A DNA stretch of 64,000 nucleotides, taken from positions 186,001 to 250,000 of the forward strand of contig NZ_RCYZ01000004.1 of NCBI RefSeq assembly GCF_006439025.1. Direction: 5' to 3'. Origin of the DNA: Hymenobacter nivis. Lineage in GTDB: Bacteria > Bacteroidota > Bacteroidia > Cytophagales > Hymenobacteraceae. Below are positions 1 through 8,426 of the stretch, piece after piece; the stretch's first letter is position 1, and each line of letters begins with the position of its first letter. Under the pieces are notes generated by a model, which worked only from the letters and a program-made list of their open reading frames with translations, ran no database searches and was not told where the DNA came from. A program made the translations under genes and the position numbers.

Positions 1-240
1 CACCACGCCCACCTGGCGCACAGCGGTGGGCTCGGGCGGGTAGCGGGCGGCCCACTGGGCCAGGGCCCCAGGCTCCAGCATGTGGGTGATGCCGGCGATG
101 GCGGCGGCCACGTTGGGCCGGTCGAACCAGGGGTTTTGGTTGCGGGCGCGGGCGGCCAGGTCGGTGAGCTCGTCGGGGGAGAGGGCAGCGAGGCGGTGGC
201 CCAGGGCCACAAAAGCGGCCAGGCGTTCGGAGTGGTTCAT
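1..240 (-). CDS. Acyl-CoA reductase (LuxC-like), N-terminal part, cut by window edge
   Basis: The minus strand is open from an ATG at 240 to the window edge, giving 80 residues beginning MNHSERLAAFVALGHRLAAL and later NQNPWFDRPNVAAAIAGI. This N-terminus resembles Bacteroidota acyl-CoA reductases of the LuxC type, which reduce acyl-CoA to aldehyde with NADPH. These genes are often next to a dicluster ferredoxin, as here (divergent, 167 bp apart). The catalytic part lies outside the window, so the family call rests on the N-terminus and the neighbour only. Confidence 0.6.
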   Translation of the reverse strand, partial: MNHSERLAAFVALGHRLAALSPDELTDLAARARNQNPWFDRPNVAAAIAGITHMLEPGALAQWAARYPPEPTAVRQVGVV

Positions 241-306
241 GCGAAAAGAGAGCGGCGAAGAAGCCGTAAAATTGGGGCGCGGCGCGGGAAAGCGGCGCGT
301 GGTGCG

Positions 307-314
307 TAAATTTG
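307..314 (+). promoter_or_regulatory. -7 promoter element for the ferredoxin gene
   Basis: TAAATTTG matches the Bacteroidota -7 consensus TAnnTTTG exactly. It predicts a leader of roughly 85 nt before the ferredoxin ATG at 408. The leader holds a GC hairpin (319-336) and an ACGT-centred hairpin (342-358). No convincing -33 element was seen. Confidence 0.5.
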
Positions 315-407
315 TGGGCCCGGCCGCACGGCCGGGGGCCCCGCTTTTACGTAAAGCGCCCCGTTCCCTTTTGGTTTCCTTTCCTTCTAATTGACCCGCG
401 ACGCCCC

Positions 408-758
408 ATGGCCATCATGATAACCGACGAGTGCATCAACTGCGGTGCCTGCGAACCGGAATGCCCCAACAACGCCATCTACGAAGGCGGCGCGCAGTGG
501 CGCTGGGCCGACGGCACCACCCTGAAGCAAGTTGAAACCGCCGACGGCGCCACCGTATCGGGCGTGGCGCCCCAAACGCCGGTGTCGGACGAGTACTACT
601 ACATCGTGTCGGACAAGTGCACCGAGTGCGTCGGCTTCCACGAGGAGCCGCAGTGCGCCGCTGTGTGCCCCGTCGACTGCTGCGTGGACGACCCCGACCT
701 GCGCGAAACCCGCGAGCGGCTGCTCGAAAAGAAAGCCTGGCTGCACCTGGCCGCGTAG
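408..758 (+). CDS. 4Fe-4S dicluster ferredoxin
   Basis: 116-residue ferredoxin carrying two [4Fe-4S] clusters; a soluble low-potential electron carrier. The first cluster ligands are C9, C12, C15 and C19 (CINCGACEPEC). The second set is C71, C74, C83 and C87, with eight residues between its second and third Cys, as in Allochromatium/YfhL-type ferredoxins. The ATG at 408 gives the expected N-terminus MAIMITDEC; the reading frame continues upstream into the promoter and leader, so longer starts are unlikely. It diverges from an acyl-CoA reductase gene, a frequent pairing in Bacteroidota, but whether it supplies electrons to that enzyme is unknown. Confidence 0.93.
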   Translation: MAIMITDECINCGACEPECPNNAIYEGGAQWRWADGTTLKQVETADGATVSGVAPQTPVSDEYYYIVSDKCTECVGFHEEPQCAAVCPVDCCVDDPDLRETRERLLEKKAWLHLAA

Positions 759-788
759 CGCGCCGGGGCCCCCGGCCCAAACCGAATC

Positions 789-819
789 AGCCGCTGCCTC
801 GCCGGGAGCGGCTTTTTTG
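789..819 (+). terminator. Rho-independent terminator after ferredoxin
   Basis: AGCCGCT at 789-795 pairs with AGCGGCT at 807-813 and is followed by a T run. It lies 30 bp past the ferredoxin stop codon. Confidence 0.75.
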
Positions 820-887
820 TGCCCCGCGCGGGCCCAATTGGAAACTGGCTGCGCCCCGACCCACGCTCGCCCTGGGTCCCTAAAACG

Positions 888-895
888 TACCTTTG
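888..895 (+). promoter_or_regulatory. -7 promoter element for valS
   Basis: TACCTTTG is a perfect TAnnTTTG match, 18 nt before the chosen valS ATG. It overlaps the in-frame TTG at 893, which argues that this TTG is not the start codon. Confidence 0.65.
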
Positions 896-913
896 CCGAA
901 ATACCCCTTACCG

Positions 914-3547
914 ATGAACCCCATCAAAACCACGTACTCGCCCGCCGACGTTGAAGCCAAATGGTACCAGCGGTGGCAGGAGCAGGGCTTTTTCAAGGCC
1001 AGTGCCAACCCCAAAAAGACGCCCTACACGGTGGTCATCCCGCCGCCGAACGTGACGGGCGTGCTGCACATGGGGCACATGCTGAACAACACCATCCAGG
1101 ACGTGCTGGTGCGCCGCGCCCGCATGCAGGGCAAGGAAGCCTGCTGGGTGCCCGGCACCGACCACGCCAGCATTGCCACCGAGGCCAAGGTGGTGGCCCT
1201 GCTGAAGGAGCAAGGCATTGAGAAGAAGGACCTGACCCGCGAAGCCTTTTTGGAGCACGCGTTTGCCTGGAAGGAGAAGTACGGCGGCATCATCTTGGAG
1301 CAGCTCAAGCAGCTGGGCGCCTCGTGCGATTGGGACCGCACGCGTTTCACGATGGAGCCCAAGCTGACCGAAGCCGTGCTGCGCGTGTTCGTGGACTTGT
1401 ACCGCAAGGGCTTGATTTACCGCGGCGTGCGCATGGTGAACTGGGACCCGCTGGGCGGCACCGCCATTTCGGACGAGGAAGTGATTCCGAAGGACGTGAT
1501 GGCCAAGATGTACTACCTCAACTACGAGGTGGTGGGCCAGCCCGGCCGCTTCTTGACAGTGGCCACCTCGCGCCCCGAAACCATTATGGCCGACGTGGCC
1601 GTGGCCGTGAACCCGACCGACGAGCGCTACGCCGACCTGGCCGGGCAGCGCGTGCGCATCCCGCTGCTGGGCCGCGACGTGCCCATCATCCAGGACGAGT
1701 ACGTGCTGACGGACTTCGGCACCGGGGCCCTGAAGGTGACGCCGGCCCACGACCTGAACGATTACAACCTGGGCCAGAAGCACAACCTGCCCACCATCGA
1801 CATCCTCAACGACAACGGCACGCTCAACGAGAAGGCCGAGCTGTACGTGGGCCAGGACCGGTTTGCGGCCCGCCGCAACATTGTGAAGGACTTGGGCGAA
1901 GCCGGCCTGCTCGTGAAAACCGAGGAGTACGCCAGCATCGTGCAAACCTCGGAGCGCACCAAGGCCGTGATCGAGCCCAAGCTCAGCATGCAGTGGTTCC
2001 TGAAAATGGAGCACATGGCCAAGCCCGCGCTGGAGGTGGTGGAGAACGACACGGTGCGCCTGCACCCCGCCAAGTTCAAAAACACCTACCGGGTATGGAT
2101 GGAAAACGTGCGCGACTGGTGCATCTCGCGCCAGCTCTGGTGGGGCCAGCAAATTCCCGCGTACTACCTGCCCGACGGCTCGTTTGTGGTGGCCCTCTCG
2201 GCCGCTGAGGCACTTGAACTGGCGCGTGAGCAAAGCGGTAACGTTGCGCTGGAAATAAGCGACTTGCGCCAAGACGAAGATGTGCTCGATACGTGGTTCT
2301 CGTCGTGGCTGTGGCCCATCTCGGTGTTCGACGGGTTTGAAGATCCGGACAACGCCGACGTCAACTATTTCTACCCCACCAACGACCTGGTGACGGGCCC
2401 CGACATCCTATTTTTCTGGGTGGCGCGGATGATCATGGCTGGCCTGGAATTCCGCCAGGAAGTGCCGTTCCGCAACGTGTACCTGACCGGCATCGTGCGC
2501 GACACCCAGGGCCGCAAGATGAGCAAGCAGCTCGGCAACTCGCCCGACCCGCTCGACCTCATCGCGCAGTTTGGGGCCGACGGCGTGCGGACGGGGATGC
2601 TGTTTTCGGCCCCCGCCGGCAACGACCTGCTCTACGACGAGAAGCTGGTGGAGCAGGGCCGCAACTTTGCCAACAAGCTCTGGAACGCCTTCCGGCTGGT
2701 GAAGGGCTGGGCCCCCGACGCGGCCTTGCCCTTCGCCCACGACAAGCCCGTGGCCTGGTTTGGGGCCCGGCTGGCGGCGGCCACGGCCGAAATCGACGAC
2801 CACTTCGAGAAGTTCCGCATTTCGGACGCGCTGCTGGCCGTGTACAAGCTGGTCTGGGACGACTTCTGCGCCCAGTACCTGGAAATGGTCAAGCCTGCCT
2901 ACCAGCAGCCCATCGACGCCGAAACCCTGCGCCACACCACCGCCTACTTCGAAACGCTGCTTAAGCTGCTGCACCCGTTCATGCCCTTTATCACGGAGGA
3001 ACTGTGGCACGAGCTGGCCGACCGGGGCCCCCGCGAGTACGTGACGGTGGCGCACTGGCCCAAGCCCACCCCGCCCGCCGACAGCGCCTTGCTGCTGAGT
3101 GACATGGACAAGGCCCTGGCCGTGGTGGCCGGCATTCGCGCCGTGCGCAACCAGAAAAGCCTGGGCCCCAACAAGCCCCTGGCCCTGGTCATCAAAACCG
3201 ACGAGCCTGCCCTGTTCACTGCCTACGAGGGCGTGCTACGCAAGCTCGGCAACCTAGAAGCGCTAACGTTTGCCGACGCCGGCCCGGCCGCGGCGGTGAG
3301 CTTCGTGCAGGGCAGCAGCGAGTTTTTCATTCCGCTCGAAGGCCAGATCGACGTGGCCGCCGAGCGCGCCCGCCTCGAAAAGGAGCTGGCCTACGCCCAG
3401 GGTTTCCGCGAATCGGTGCAGAAAAAGTTGGGCAACGAGAAATTCGCGGCCAACGCCAAGCCCGACGTACTGGAGCGCGAACGCCAAAAGCTGGCCGACG
3501 CCGAAGCCAAAATAGGGGCCCTGGAGCAAAGCCTGGGGGCCCTGTAG
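914..3547 (+). CDS. valS: Valine--tRNA ligase
   Basis: Class I aminoacyl-tRNA synthetase that charges tRNA-Val. The HIGH-type motif is HMGH at residues 52-55 in [13 protein letters not shown], and the KMSKS-type motif is KMSKQ at 535-539. A large editing domain sits between them, the anticodon-binding domain follows, and a C-terminal coiled-coil arm rich in Arg, Glu and Lys fills about residues 815-877. Length 877 aa is normal for the family. I start at ATG 914 because the upstream in-frame TTG (893) lies inside the -7 element. The gene stands alone between a ferredoxin and a protease on the opposite strand and ends in a shared terminator. Confidence 0.97.
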   Translation: MNPIKTTYSPADVEAKWYQRWQEQGFFKASANPKKTPYTVVIPPPNVTGVLHMGHMLNNTIQDVLVRRARMQGKEACWVPGTDHASIATEAKVVALLKEQGIEKKDLTREAFLEHAFAWKEKYGGIILEQLKQLGASCDWDRTRFTMEPKLTEAVLRVFVDLYRKGLIYRGVRMVNWDPLGGTAISDEEVIPKDVMAKMYYLNYEVVGQPGRFLTVATSRPETIMADVAVAVNPTDERYADLAGQRVRIPLLGRDVPIIQDEYVLTDFGTGALKVTPAHDLNDYNLGQKHNLPTIDILNDNGTLNEKAELYVGQDRFAARRNIVKDLGEAGLLVKTEEYASIVQTSERTKAVIEPKLSMQWFLKMEHMAKPALEVVENDTVRLHPAKFKNTYRVWMENVRDWCISRQLWWGQQIPAYYLPDGSFVVALSAAEALELAREQSGNVALEISDLRQDEDVLDTWFSSWLWPISVFDGFEDPDNADVNYFYPTNDLVTGPDILFFWVARMIMAGLEFRQEVPFRNVYLTGIVRDTQGRKMSKQLGNSPDPLDLIAQFGADGVRTGMLFSAPAGNDLLYDEKLVEQGRNFANKLWNAFRLVKGWAPDAALPFAHDKPVAWFGARLAAATAEIDDHFEKFRISDALLAVYKLVWDDFCAQYLEMVKPAYQQPIDAETLRHTTAYFETLLKLLHPFMPFITEELWHELADRGPREYVTVAHWPKPTPPADSALLLSDMDKALAVVAGIRAVRNQKSLGPNKPLALVIKTDEPALFTAYEGVLRKLGNLEALTFADAGPAAAVSFVQGSSEFFIPLEGQIDVAAERARLEKELAYAQGFRESVQKKLGNEKFAANAKPDVLERERQKLADAEAKIGALEQSLGAL

Positions 3548-3564
3548 CCACACTTGCCCACCAC

Positions 3565-3604
3565 AAAAAAAGCCGTTCTCCCAGCTGGGAGAACGGCTTT
3601 TTTT
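3565..3604. terminator. Bidirectional terminator between valS and the protease gene
   Basis: An A run, AGCCGTTCTCCC, a short centre, GGGAGAACGGCT and a T run form a near-perfect palindrome. It can stop transcription from both convergent genes. A GGGGCCCC doublet follows at 3617-3634. Confidence 0.85.
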
Positions 3605-3644
3605 GTGGCCTTGCGGCGGGGCCCCGGGGCCCCCAGCGCCGCGG

Positions 3645-5693
3645 CTATTGGATCAGCAGCGACTGGGTTTTAACGTCGGTGCCGGTCTGTACTTTGGTGA
3701 TGTACAAGCCCTTGGGCAGGTTGCTGAAGTCCTTGGTGGCTTCGAGCTGCGAGGTGCCCTCGCTGCGGAATACCTCCTTGCCCATCTGGTTAAGCACCGT
3801 CAGCACGATGGCCTGCTGGTCGTCGGCCACCACTTGGAAGCTCACACGGCCCGTGGACGGGTTGGGGTAAAGGGCCACCAGTAACTGCTTGATCTTCTTG
3901 ATCACCTTCTGCTTGATGAGGTCGCGGATGGCGGCGTCGGCCTGCACAAATCCCACGCCGGTCTTGAAGTCGAAGCCGCGATCGAAGCCCGCGGTGAGCG
4001 GGTTGTCCATGTCGATGGCTGACTGCTGCAAAAACTTCGTGATGGCCTTGGGTGCAAGGTTGTCGTCAACCTCCAGCATCAGCGCCGCCACGGCCGCCAC
4101 GTGGGGGGCCGCCGCGCTGGTGCCGAAGAAGTTGGGGAAGCCGTCGTTCTCAAAGTCCTGGCCTGGAAAAGGTGGGAAGAAGGTGGTGTTGCCGCCGTCG
4201 GGGCCCGTCACTTCGGGCTTGCTGGATGTGATGGGCTGGCCCAGGCGCCGACCCAAGTCGTTGAACAAGAGCGGGGTGCCGCCCAACGACGAGAACGATT
4301 CTACTACCGGGACCGGCGTGTTGGCGTTGAACAATGGCGTGTTGAAGTACGGGGCGGCTCCCACGGCCACCACCTGCGGGGCGTTGGCGTGGCCCGCCAG
4401 GGTCGAGCTTTGGGTGTCGTACTCCAGGGCCGTGGGCCGGTCGCCAAAGTTGATGTACTTGAGGCGGGTCGGGTCAGGGCCGTCAAATTTCACGATTACC
4501 GCTTCCACGGTCACCGCGGCCGTGCCGTTGTTGGTGACGCTGATGAACTCGAATGGGTCGCCGCCGATGTTGTTATCGATGGATGAGAACAGGGGCACGC
4601 CGTTGTAGAGCAGGTACAGGTCCATGTCGCTTTTGGCCCCGCGCACGCCGCTGGCCGAAAATGCCGGGTCGTCCCACTGCAAGGCCAGCGACAAGCTGCC
4701 GCCTGGGGCGATGGTGATGCTCTGCCGCACGTCGCCGGGCGCGAAGCTGTGCGCCTCGCCCGTGATGCCCGGCACCGAGGTTTTCGAGTTACGGAACGTC
4801 GCTTCGTACGACTGCTGGGCCTGGTTGCCGGCCGAGGAGAAGTAGGACGCGCCCTTCGCTACCACCTTTTGCGCCGCTTGCGCGATGATGCCGTTCTGGA
4901 AAAAAGGCTCATCAAAGTAAACCACGTCGTCCACAATAGTCTGGCAGCCAGCTGCTTGCAGGTCTTCGATGCCCTGGGCAAAGTCGGCCTGGCCCAGGAA
5001 GGCGGTGTGGAAGGCAATAGCGGCCCCGGGGGCCACGTCGTGCACGATTTCGGCCATGCCGCGGCCTTCGTCAATGCCGTCGCTGGGGAGGTCTTCGAGC
5101 ACTTGCACGCCGCCGCGGGGCAGGTCGTTGCTGGCCACGCCGGCGGCGGCCCCGCCCAGGTTGTCGTAGCTATCGGAGAGGATGCCCACCTTCACGCCCT
5201 TGCCAGTCAGGCCGTACTTGGAGCGGGCCGCGTCGGCCCGCAGGGCCCGGTCGCCCTGGCTGGTGGTGCGGCCCACGTTCAGCGACGGCTTATACACGGG
5301 CCGAACGAGTTGCAAAGAGGGGATGCTCTCCAGCGTCGCCAGCTTATCCACTGGAAACAGGCCCGAGACCAACGCGCCGTAGGCCGTGCCCTGGCGCAGG
5401 CCCTTGGCTTGCAAGTCGGCCAGCAACTGCTTGGCATCGGGCGAGTTGGCTAGGGCCTGCACTACCACGTAGCCGTTGTACACCTGCACGGCGTTGGTGG
5501 CCTGGAGGGGCGAGCCAGTGCTGGCCGAGGTTTTGGCCAGGCCGCGGGCGGCAGCGGCGGGTTTGGCCAGTTCAAGCAGGCTAGCCGATACTTTGCCCTT
5601 GGGTGTGGGCAAATTTTGGGCCCCGGCGGGTGCGCCCCATAGGCTGGCGGTGGCCAATAGGGCCACGGCGGCAGAAAAGTAAGTTTTTTTCAT
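3645..5693 (-). CDS. Secreted S8/S53-like serine protease with type IX sorting domain
   Basis: 682-residue predicted secreted peptidase. Residues 1-26 are a signal peptide (MKKTYFSAAVALLATASLWG then APAGAQ). The subtilase core shows an Asp region (GVKVGILSDSYDN, D174), an oxyanion region (SSAGNQ, N290) and the Ser motif GTSAAAPH (S526). The usual subtilisin His motif HGT is not visible; in its place is DEGRGMAEIVHD (E209, H218, D219), as in subtilases annotated S53-like, so the triad may be Glu/Asp/Ser. The last ~75 residues (LYPNPSTGRVSF, ending in SLLIQ) are a T9SS type A sorting domain, so export through the outer membrane is expected. The start at 5693 precedes the signal peptide; the frame upstream is non-coding leader. 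Confidence 0.85.
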   Translation of the reverse strand: MKKTYFSAAVALLATASLWGAPAGAQNLPTPKGKVSASLLELAKPAAAARGLAKTSASTGSPLQATNAVQVYNGYVVVQALANSPDAKQLLADLQAKGLRQGTAYGALVSGLFPVDKLATLESIPSLQLVRPVYKPSLNVGRTTSQGDRALRADAARSKYGLTGKGVKVGILSDSYDNLGGAAAGVASNDLPRGGVQVLEDLPSDGIDEGRGMAEIVHDVAPGAAIAFHTAFLGQADFAQGIEDLQAAGCQTIVDDVVYFDEPFFQNGIIAQAAQKVVAKGASYFSSAGNQAQQSYEATFRNSKTSVPGITGEAHSFAPGDVRQSITIAPGGSLSLALQWDDPAFSASGVRGAKSDMDLYLLYNGVPLFSSIDNNIGGDPFEFISVTNNGTAAVTVEAVIVKFDGPDPTRLKYINFGDRPTALEYDTQSSTLAGHANAPQVVAVGAAPYFNTPLFNANTPVPVVESFSSLGGTPLLFNDLGRRLGQPITSSKPEVTGPDGGNTTFFPPFPGQDFENDGFPNFFGTSAAAPHVAAVAALMLEVDDNLAPKAITKFLQQSAIDMDNPLTAGFDRGFDFKTGVGFVQADAAIRDLIKQKVIKKIKQLLVALYPNPSTGRVSFQVVADDQQAIVLTVLNQMGKEVFRSEGTSQLEATKDFSNLPKGLYITKVQTGTDVKTQSLLIQ

Positions 5694-5786
5694 GGGTGGC
5701 GGGAAAGAGGGAAAAATGAAAAAAAACGAGCCCCGACGCAAAAAGTAGCCAACGATTGCGTGACAATTCAGCTTTGCCGGGGTGTG

Positions 5787-5794
5787 CAAATATA
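5787..5794 (-). promoter_or_regulatory. -7 promoter element for the protease gene
   Basis: Read on the minus strand the bases are TATATTTG, a perfect TAnnTTTG match, giving a leader near 90 nt. It sits at the edge of an AT-rich tract (5795-5935) unlike the surrounding GC-rich DNA. Confidence 0.6.
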
Positions 5795-6190
5795 TCAATT
5801 AAAATTATTGTCCTTCACTCATGATTATTGAAATAATAAAAAATAATATTTGAAAAATTTCTCCGCTACCAAATGCATAATTATCTAAAAAAATGTTAGT
5901 AAACGCGTTCATTTTCAATTAATAAAGCAACTATTAGCCGAGCTGCCGTGCTGGTGAGGCCTCGCTGCGCCGCGGGCCACCCGCCGGGCGTAAGCAGCGA
6001 GGCGGGCGCGCCAGTCCAAAAACCCTGGCCAGTTCCTGCTGCGTATCACCTTTGCTCAGTGCAAAAGCTGTAAATAAAGCTAGTCCGGTAAAATGCAAAA
6101 AAATGCTGGACTCGTACCACTCCGCTCTCGACCTACAGTAGCTAGGGGGACCCAGCGTAGTGGTAGCAACCCAGATGGGGCCCCGGCGCG
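5795..6190. other. Gene-poor interval: AT-rich tract then orphan sequence
   Basis: 5795-5935 is strongly AT-rich and probably upstream regulatory DNA of the protease gene. 5936-6190 returns to mixed composition. A minus-strand frame of 86 codons crosses it, but its product matches nothing I recognise and lacks a clear ribosome-binding region. It could be a decayed gene or mobile-element remnant. No confident gene is called. Confidence 0.5.
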
Positions 6191-6238
6191 CCAATAGAAA
6201 AGGCCGCCGTCTGGAGAGACGGCGGCCTTTTCTATTGG
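6191..6238. terminator. Long perfect hairpin terminator
   Basis: A 22-bp perfect stem with loop GGAG (6213-6216). The arms include AAAAGGCCGCCGTCT and AGACGGCGGCCTTTT. It sits just past the stop of the small membrane protein gene and should terminate that minus-strand unit. Confidence 0.85.
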
Positions 6239-6252
6239 TTTCGAAGCAGCGC

Positions 6253-6471
6253 TTATTGCTGCGGGGGCTTGGTCTGGGGCAACAGGCGGGTGCCGGCCTG
6301 CTTCTGTTGCTGGGCCAGCTGGTTCTGAAGCTGGAAGGTGACCTGCTGGCAGTCGGCGAAGCGCTGGTCGGCCACTTTCAGGGCCGTTTCGGCGGCGCTC
6401 AGCTGTTGGTAGAGGAAGGCGATGATGCCCAGCGCCAGCACCAGGGACCCAATGGCAAGGATTTTTTGCAT
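6253..6471 (-). CDS. Small membrane-anchored coiled-coil protein, unknown function
   Basis: 72 residues. An N-terminal hydrophobic segment (about residues 4-22, ILAIGSLVLALGIIAFLYQQ) is followed by a Gln/Ala-rich amphipathic stretch (about 24-58) with heptad-like spacing, then a short Pro/Gln tail. It is probably a single-pass inner-membrane protein with a short periplasmic or cytoplasmic coiled coil. It lies 38 bp downstream of the E2 gene on the same strand and ends before a strong terminator, so it is likely co-transcribed with E2. I do not recognise the family. Confidence 0.7.
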   Translation of the reverse strand: MQKILAIGSLVLALGIIAFLYQQLSAAETALKVADQRFADCQQVTFQLQNQLAQQQKQAGTRLLPQTKPPQQ

Positions 6472-6509
6472 GGCAAGGGGGCCCGGGCGCAGCGGCCCGG
6501 GGCCGTTGG

Positions 6510-7925
6510 TTAGATGGTCGTGTTGGGGTCGAACTGCTCAAGATAGTCGGCCACTTTGCGCACAAACATGCCGCCGAGCGAGCCGTCGACCACGCGGTGG
6601 TCGTAGCTGTGGCTCAAGAACATAAACTGGCGCACGCCGATGAGGTCGCCCTGGGGCGTCTCAATCACGGCCGGCTTCTTTTTGATGGCCCCCACGGCCA
6701 TAATGGCCACCTGCGGCTGCATGATGATGGGCGTGCCCATGAGGTTACCAAAAGAGCCCACGTTGCTGAGCGTGTAGGTGCCGCCTTCAAGGTCGGCGGG
6801 CGTGAGCTTGTTGGTGCGGGCGCGGTTGGCCAGGTCGTTTACCTTCTTGCTCAGGCCATTGAGGTTGAGCTGATCGGCTTTGTGGATGACCGGTACGATG
6901 AGATTGCCGCTGGGCAGGGCCACGGCAATGCCGATGTTGATATCCTTTTTCTTGATGATGTAGTCGCCGTCCACCGATACGTTGATGTTCGGGAAGTCCT
7001 GAATGGCGCGGGCCACGGCCTGGATGAAGAGGGGCGTGAAAGTGAGGTTTTCGCCCTCGCGCTTCTTGTAAGCGTCCTTGTGCTTATTGCGCCAGTTCAC
7101 CAGCTCCGTCACGTCGGCCTCCACGAAGCTAGTAACGTGCGGGGCGATGCGTACCGAATCGACCATGCGCTGGGCAATCATCTTGCGCATCCGGTCCATC
7201 TCAATCAGCTCCTGGCCGCCGCTCACGCTGGGCGCGGGCTTGGCCGCCGGGGCCGGGCCGCTGGCGCTGGGAGCCGGCGCAGGAGCGGGAGCAACGGCGG
7301 CCGCAGGGCGCTGCACGGGCTCAGGTTCGAGCGGGGCCGGTGGCGCGGCCGTAGGGGCCTGCGGCACCAGCGAGGGCTTGCCAGCCGCCACGTAGTCGAG
7401 GATATCTTTTTTGGTGATGCGGTTCTCCTTGCCGGTGCCGGGCAGGTAGTCCAACGCGCTCAGGCTCACGCCTTCTTCGCGGGCAATGCTGAGCACAAGC
7501 GGCGAGAGGAACCGGCCGGGCTGGTGCGGGGCCCCGCCGGCGGCCTGGGCGGCCTGCGGGTCGTCGGGCTCGGGCAAGTAGGGCACTTCGGGGGCTGGGG
7601 CGCTGCCATTGGCGCTGGCCGGGGCCGGCTGAGCGGGCGTGGGCTGGGCGGCCGGAGCCGGGGCGCTGGGGGCAGCTGCGCCCACCTCGGTTTCGATAAC
7701 GGCGATGGGGGCCCCCACGGCCACCACTTGGCCTTCCTGCACCAAGATTTCGGCCAGGGTGCCGGCGTGGGTCGCGGGTACTTCGGTATCTACTTTATCG
7801 GTAGCCACTTCCAGCACCGATTCGTCTTGCTCGATGGCATCGCCGACTTGCTTGAGCCATTTTAAGACGGTGCCTTCCATGATGGATTCGCCCATCTTGG
7901 GCATCGTCATTTCCACTCGTGCCAT
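6510..7925 (-). CDS. 2-oxoacid dehydrogenase E2 (dihydrolipoamide acyltransferase)
   Basis: 471 residues, the core acyltransferase of a pyruvate, 2-oxoglutarate or branched-chain 2-oxoacid dehydrogenase complex. Residues 1-78 are a lipoyl domain with the modified lysine K44 in ATDKVDTEVPA. An Ala/Pro-rich linker follows, then a peripheral-subunit-binding domain (about 143-185, ending RITKKDILDYV), a second Pro/Ala linker (about 190-235) and the catalytic domain. The catalytic motif DHRVVDG holds H443 and D447. The lipoyl and binding domains resemble branched-chain or generic E2 proteins of Bacteroidota; the sequence alone does not settle the substrate. No E1 or E3 gene is adjacent. Confidence 0.92.
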   Translation of the reverse strand: MARVEMTMPKMGESIMEGTVLKWLKQVGDAIEQDESVLEVATDKVDTEVPATHAGTLAEILVQEGQVVAVGAPIAVIETEVGAAAPSAPAPAAQPTPAQPAPASANGSAPAPEVPYLPEPDDPQAAQAAGGAPHQPGRFLSPLVLSIAREEGVSLSALDYLPGTGKENRITKKDILDYVAAGKPSLVPQAPTAAPPAPLEPEPVQRPAAAVAPAPAPAPSASGPAPAAKPAPSVSGGQELIEMDRMRKMIAQRMVDSVRIAPHVTSFVEADVTELVNWRNKHKDAYKKREGENLTFTPLFIQAVARAIQDFPNINVSVDGDYIIKKKDINIGIAVALPSGNLIVPVIHKADQLNLNGLSKKVNDLANRARTNKLTPADLEGGTYTLSNVGSFGNLMGTPIIMQPQVAIMAVGAIKKKPAVIETPQGDLIGVRQFMFLSHSYDHRVVDGSLGGMFVRKVADYLEQFDPNTTI

Positions 7926-7974
7926 AGGATGCGGGGGTATTTTGGGGTAAGGGATGGGTGGGATAGGGAGGCCG

Positions 7975-7982
7975 CAAAGGTA
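7975..7982 (-). promoter_or_regulatory. -7 promoter element for the E2 gene
   Basis: Minus-strand TACCTTTG, a perfect TAnnTTTG match, about 50 nt before the ATG at 7925. Confidence 0.65.
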
Positions 7983-8021
7983 GCCAGAAAGCCCGCGCCC
8001 CCGGCGCGGGGGGGCCGGCCG

Positions 8022-8399
8022 TTAGTCGATGGCCAGCCGCGGAATGCGCTCCTCGCCCAGCTCATCGCCGGCCGCGGCCGCCGCTGGGGCCGGGCGGTAG
8101 GTGGTGAAGCAGATGCTGCGGTTCGAAGCGTACTTATTAGCCGGGTCGTTGATGATGACCACGTGGCCGAACGTGCCGAACTCCTTGCCCTGCCAGAGCA
8201 GGGTTTGCTTGTGGCCCAGCGCCGGCTGGTTCAGCACGTCGGCGTAGATGAGCCGGCCCCCGCCGGGCCGGGGCTTGGCGTAGAGTACCGTGGCCTCGAT
8301 GTTGCCGGTGCACGGCGGCGTGCACGCGGGCAGGGCCAGGGCCCCGGCGCACAGCAGGCGGGCCCCGGCGGCGCGCCAATGGTTGAACGGGTTTTGCAT
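8022..8399 (-). CDS. Small putative lipoprotein, unknown function
   Basis: 125 residues from MQNPFNHW. A hydrophobic N-terminus ends in a lipobox-like LPAC, so lipid attachment is probable. The mature part has a beta-rich segment (IEATVLYAKPRPGGGRLIYA, then FGTFGHVVIINDP) and an Ala-rich stretch near the C-terminus. The start at 8399 is preferred over an upstream in-frame start because it gives a compact signal peptide. It lies 27 bp downstream of cinA on the same strand and may share its transcript. The family was not recognised. Confidence 0.65.
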   Translation of the reverse strand: MQNPFNHWRAAGARLLCAGALALPACTPPCTGNIEATVLYAKPRPGGGRLIYADVLNQPALGHKQTLLWQGKEFGTFGHVVIINDPANKYASNRSICFTTYRPAPAAAAAGDELGEERIPRLAID

Positions 8400-8426
8400 G
8401 GTCAAAAATAGCACCTGCCCGCGTGC

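Noticed and set aside
893..913. TTG start for valS seven codons upstream
   Set aside because: The TTG is inside the perfect -7 element TACCTTTG, so it would lie upstream of or at the transcript start.
5934..6194. 86-codon minus-strand frame beside the protease gene
   Set aside because: I first suspected a transposase remnant, but no conserved motif, terminal repeat or second fragment was visible. It is recorded only as orphan sequence.
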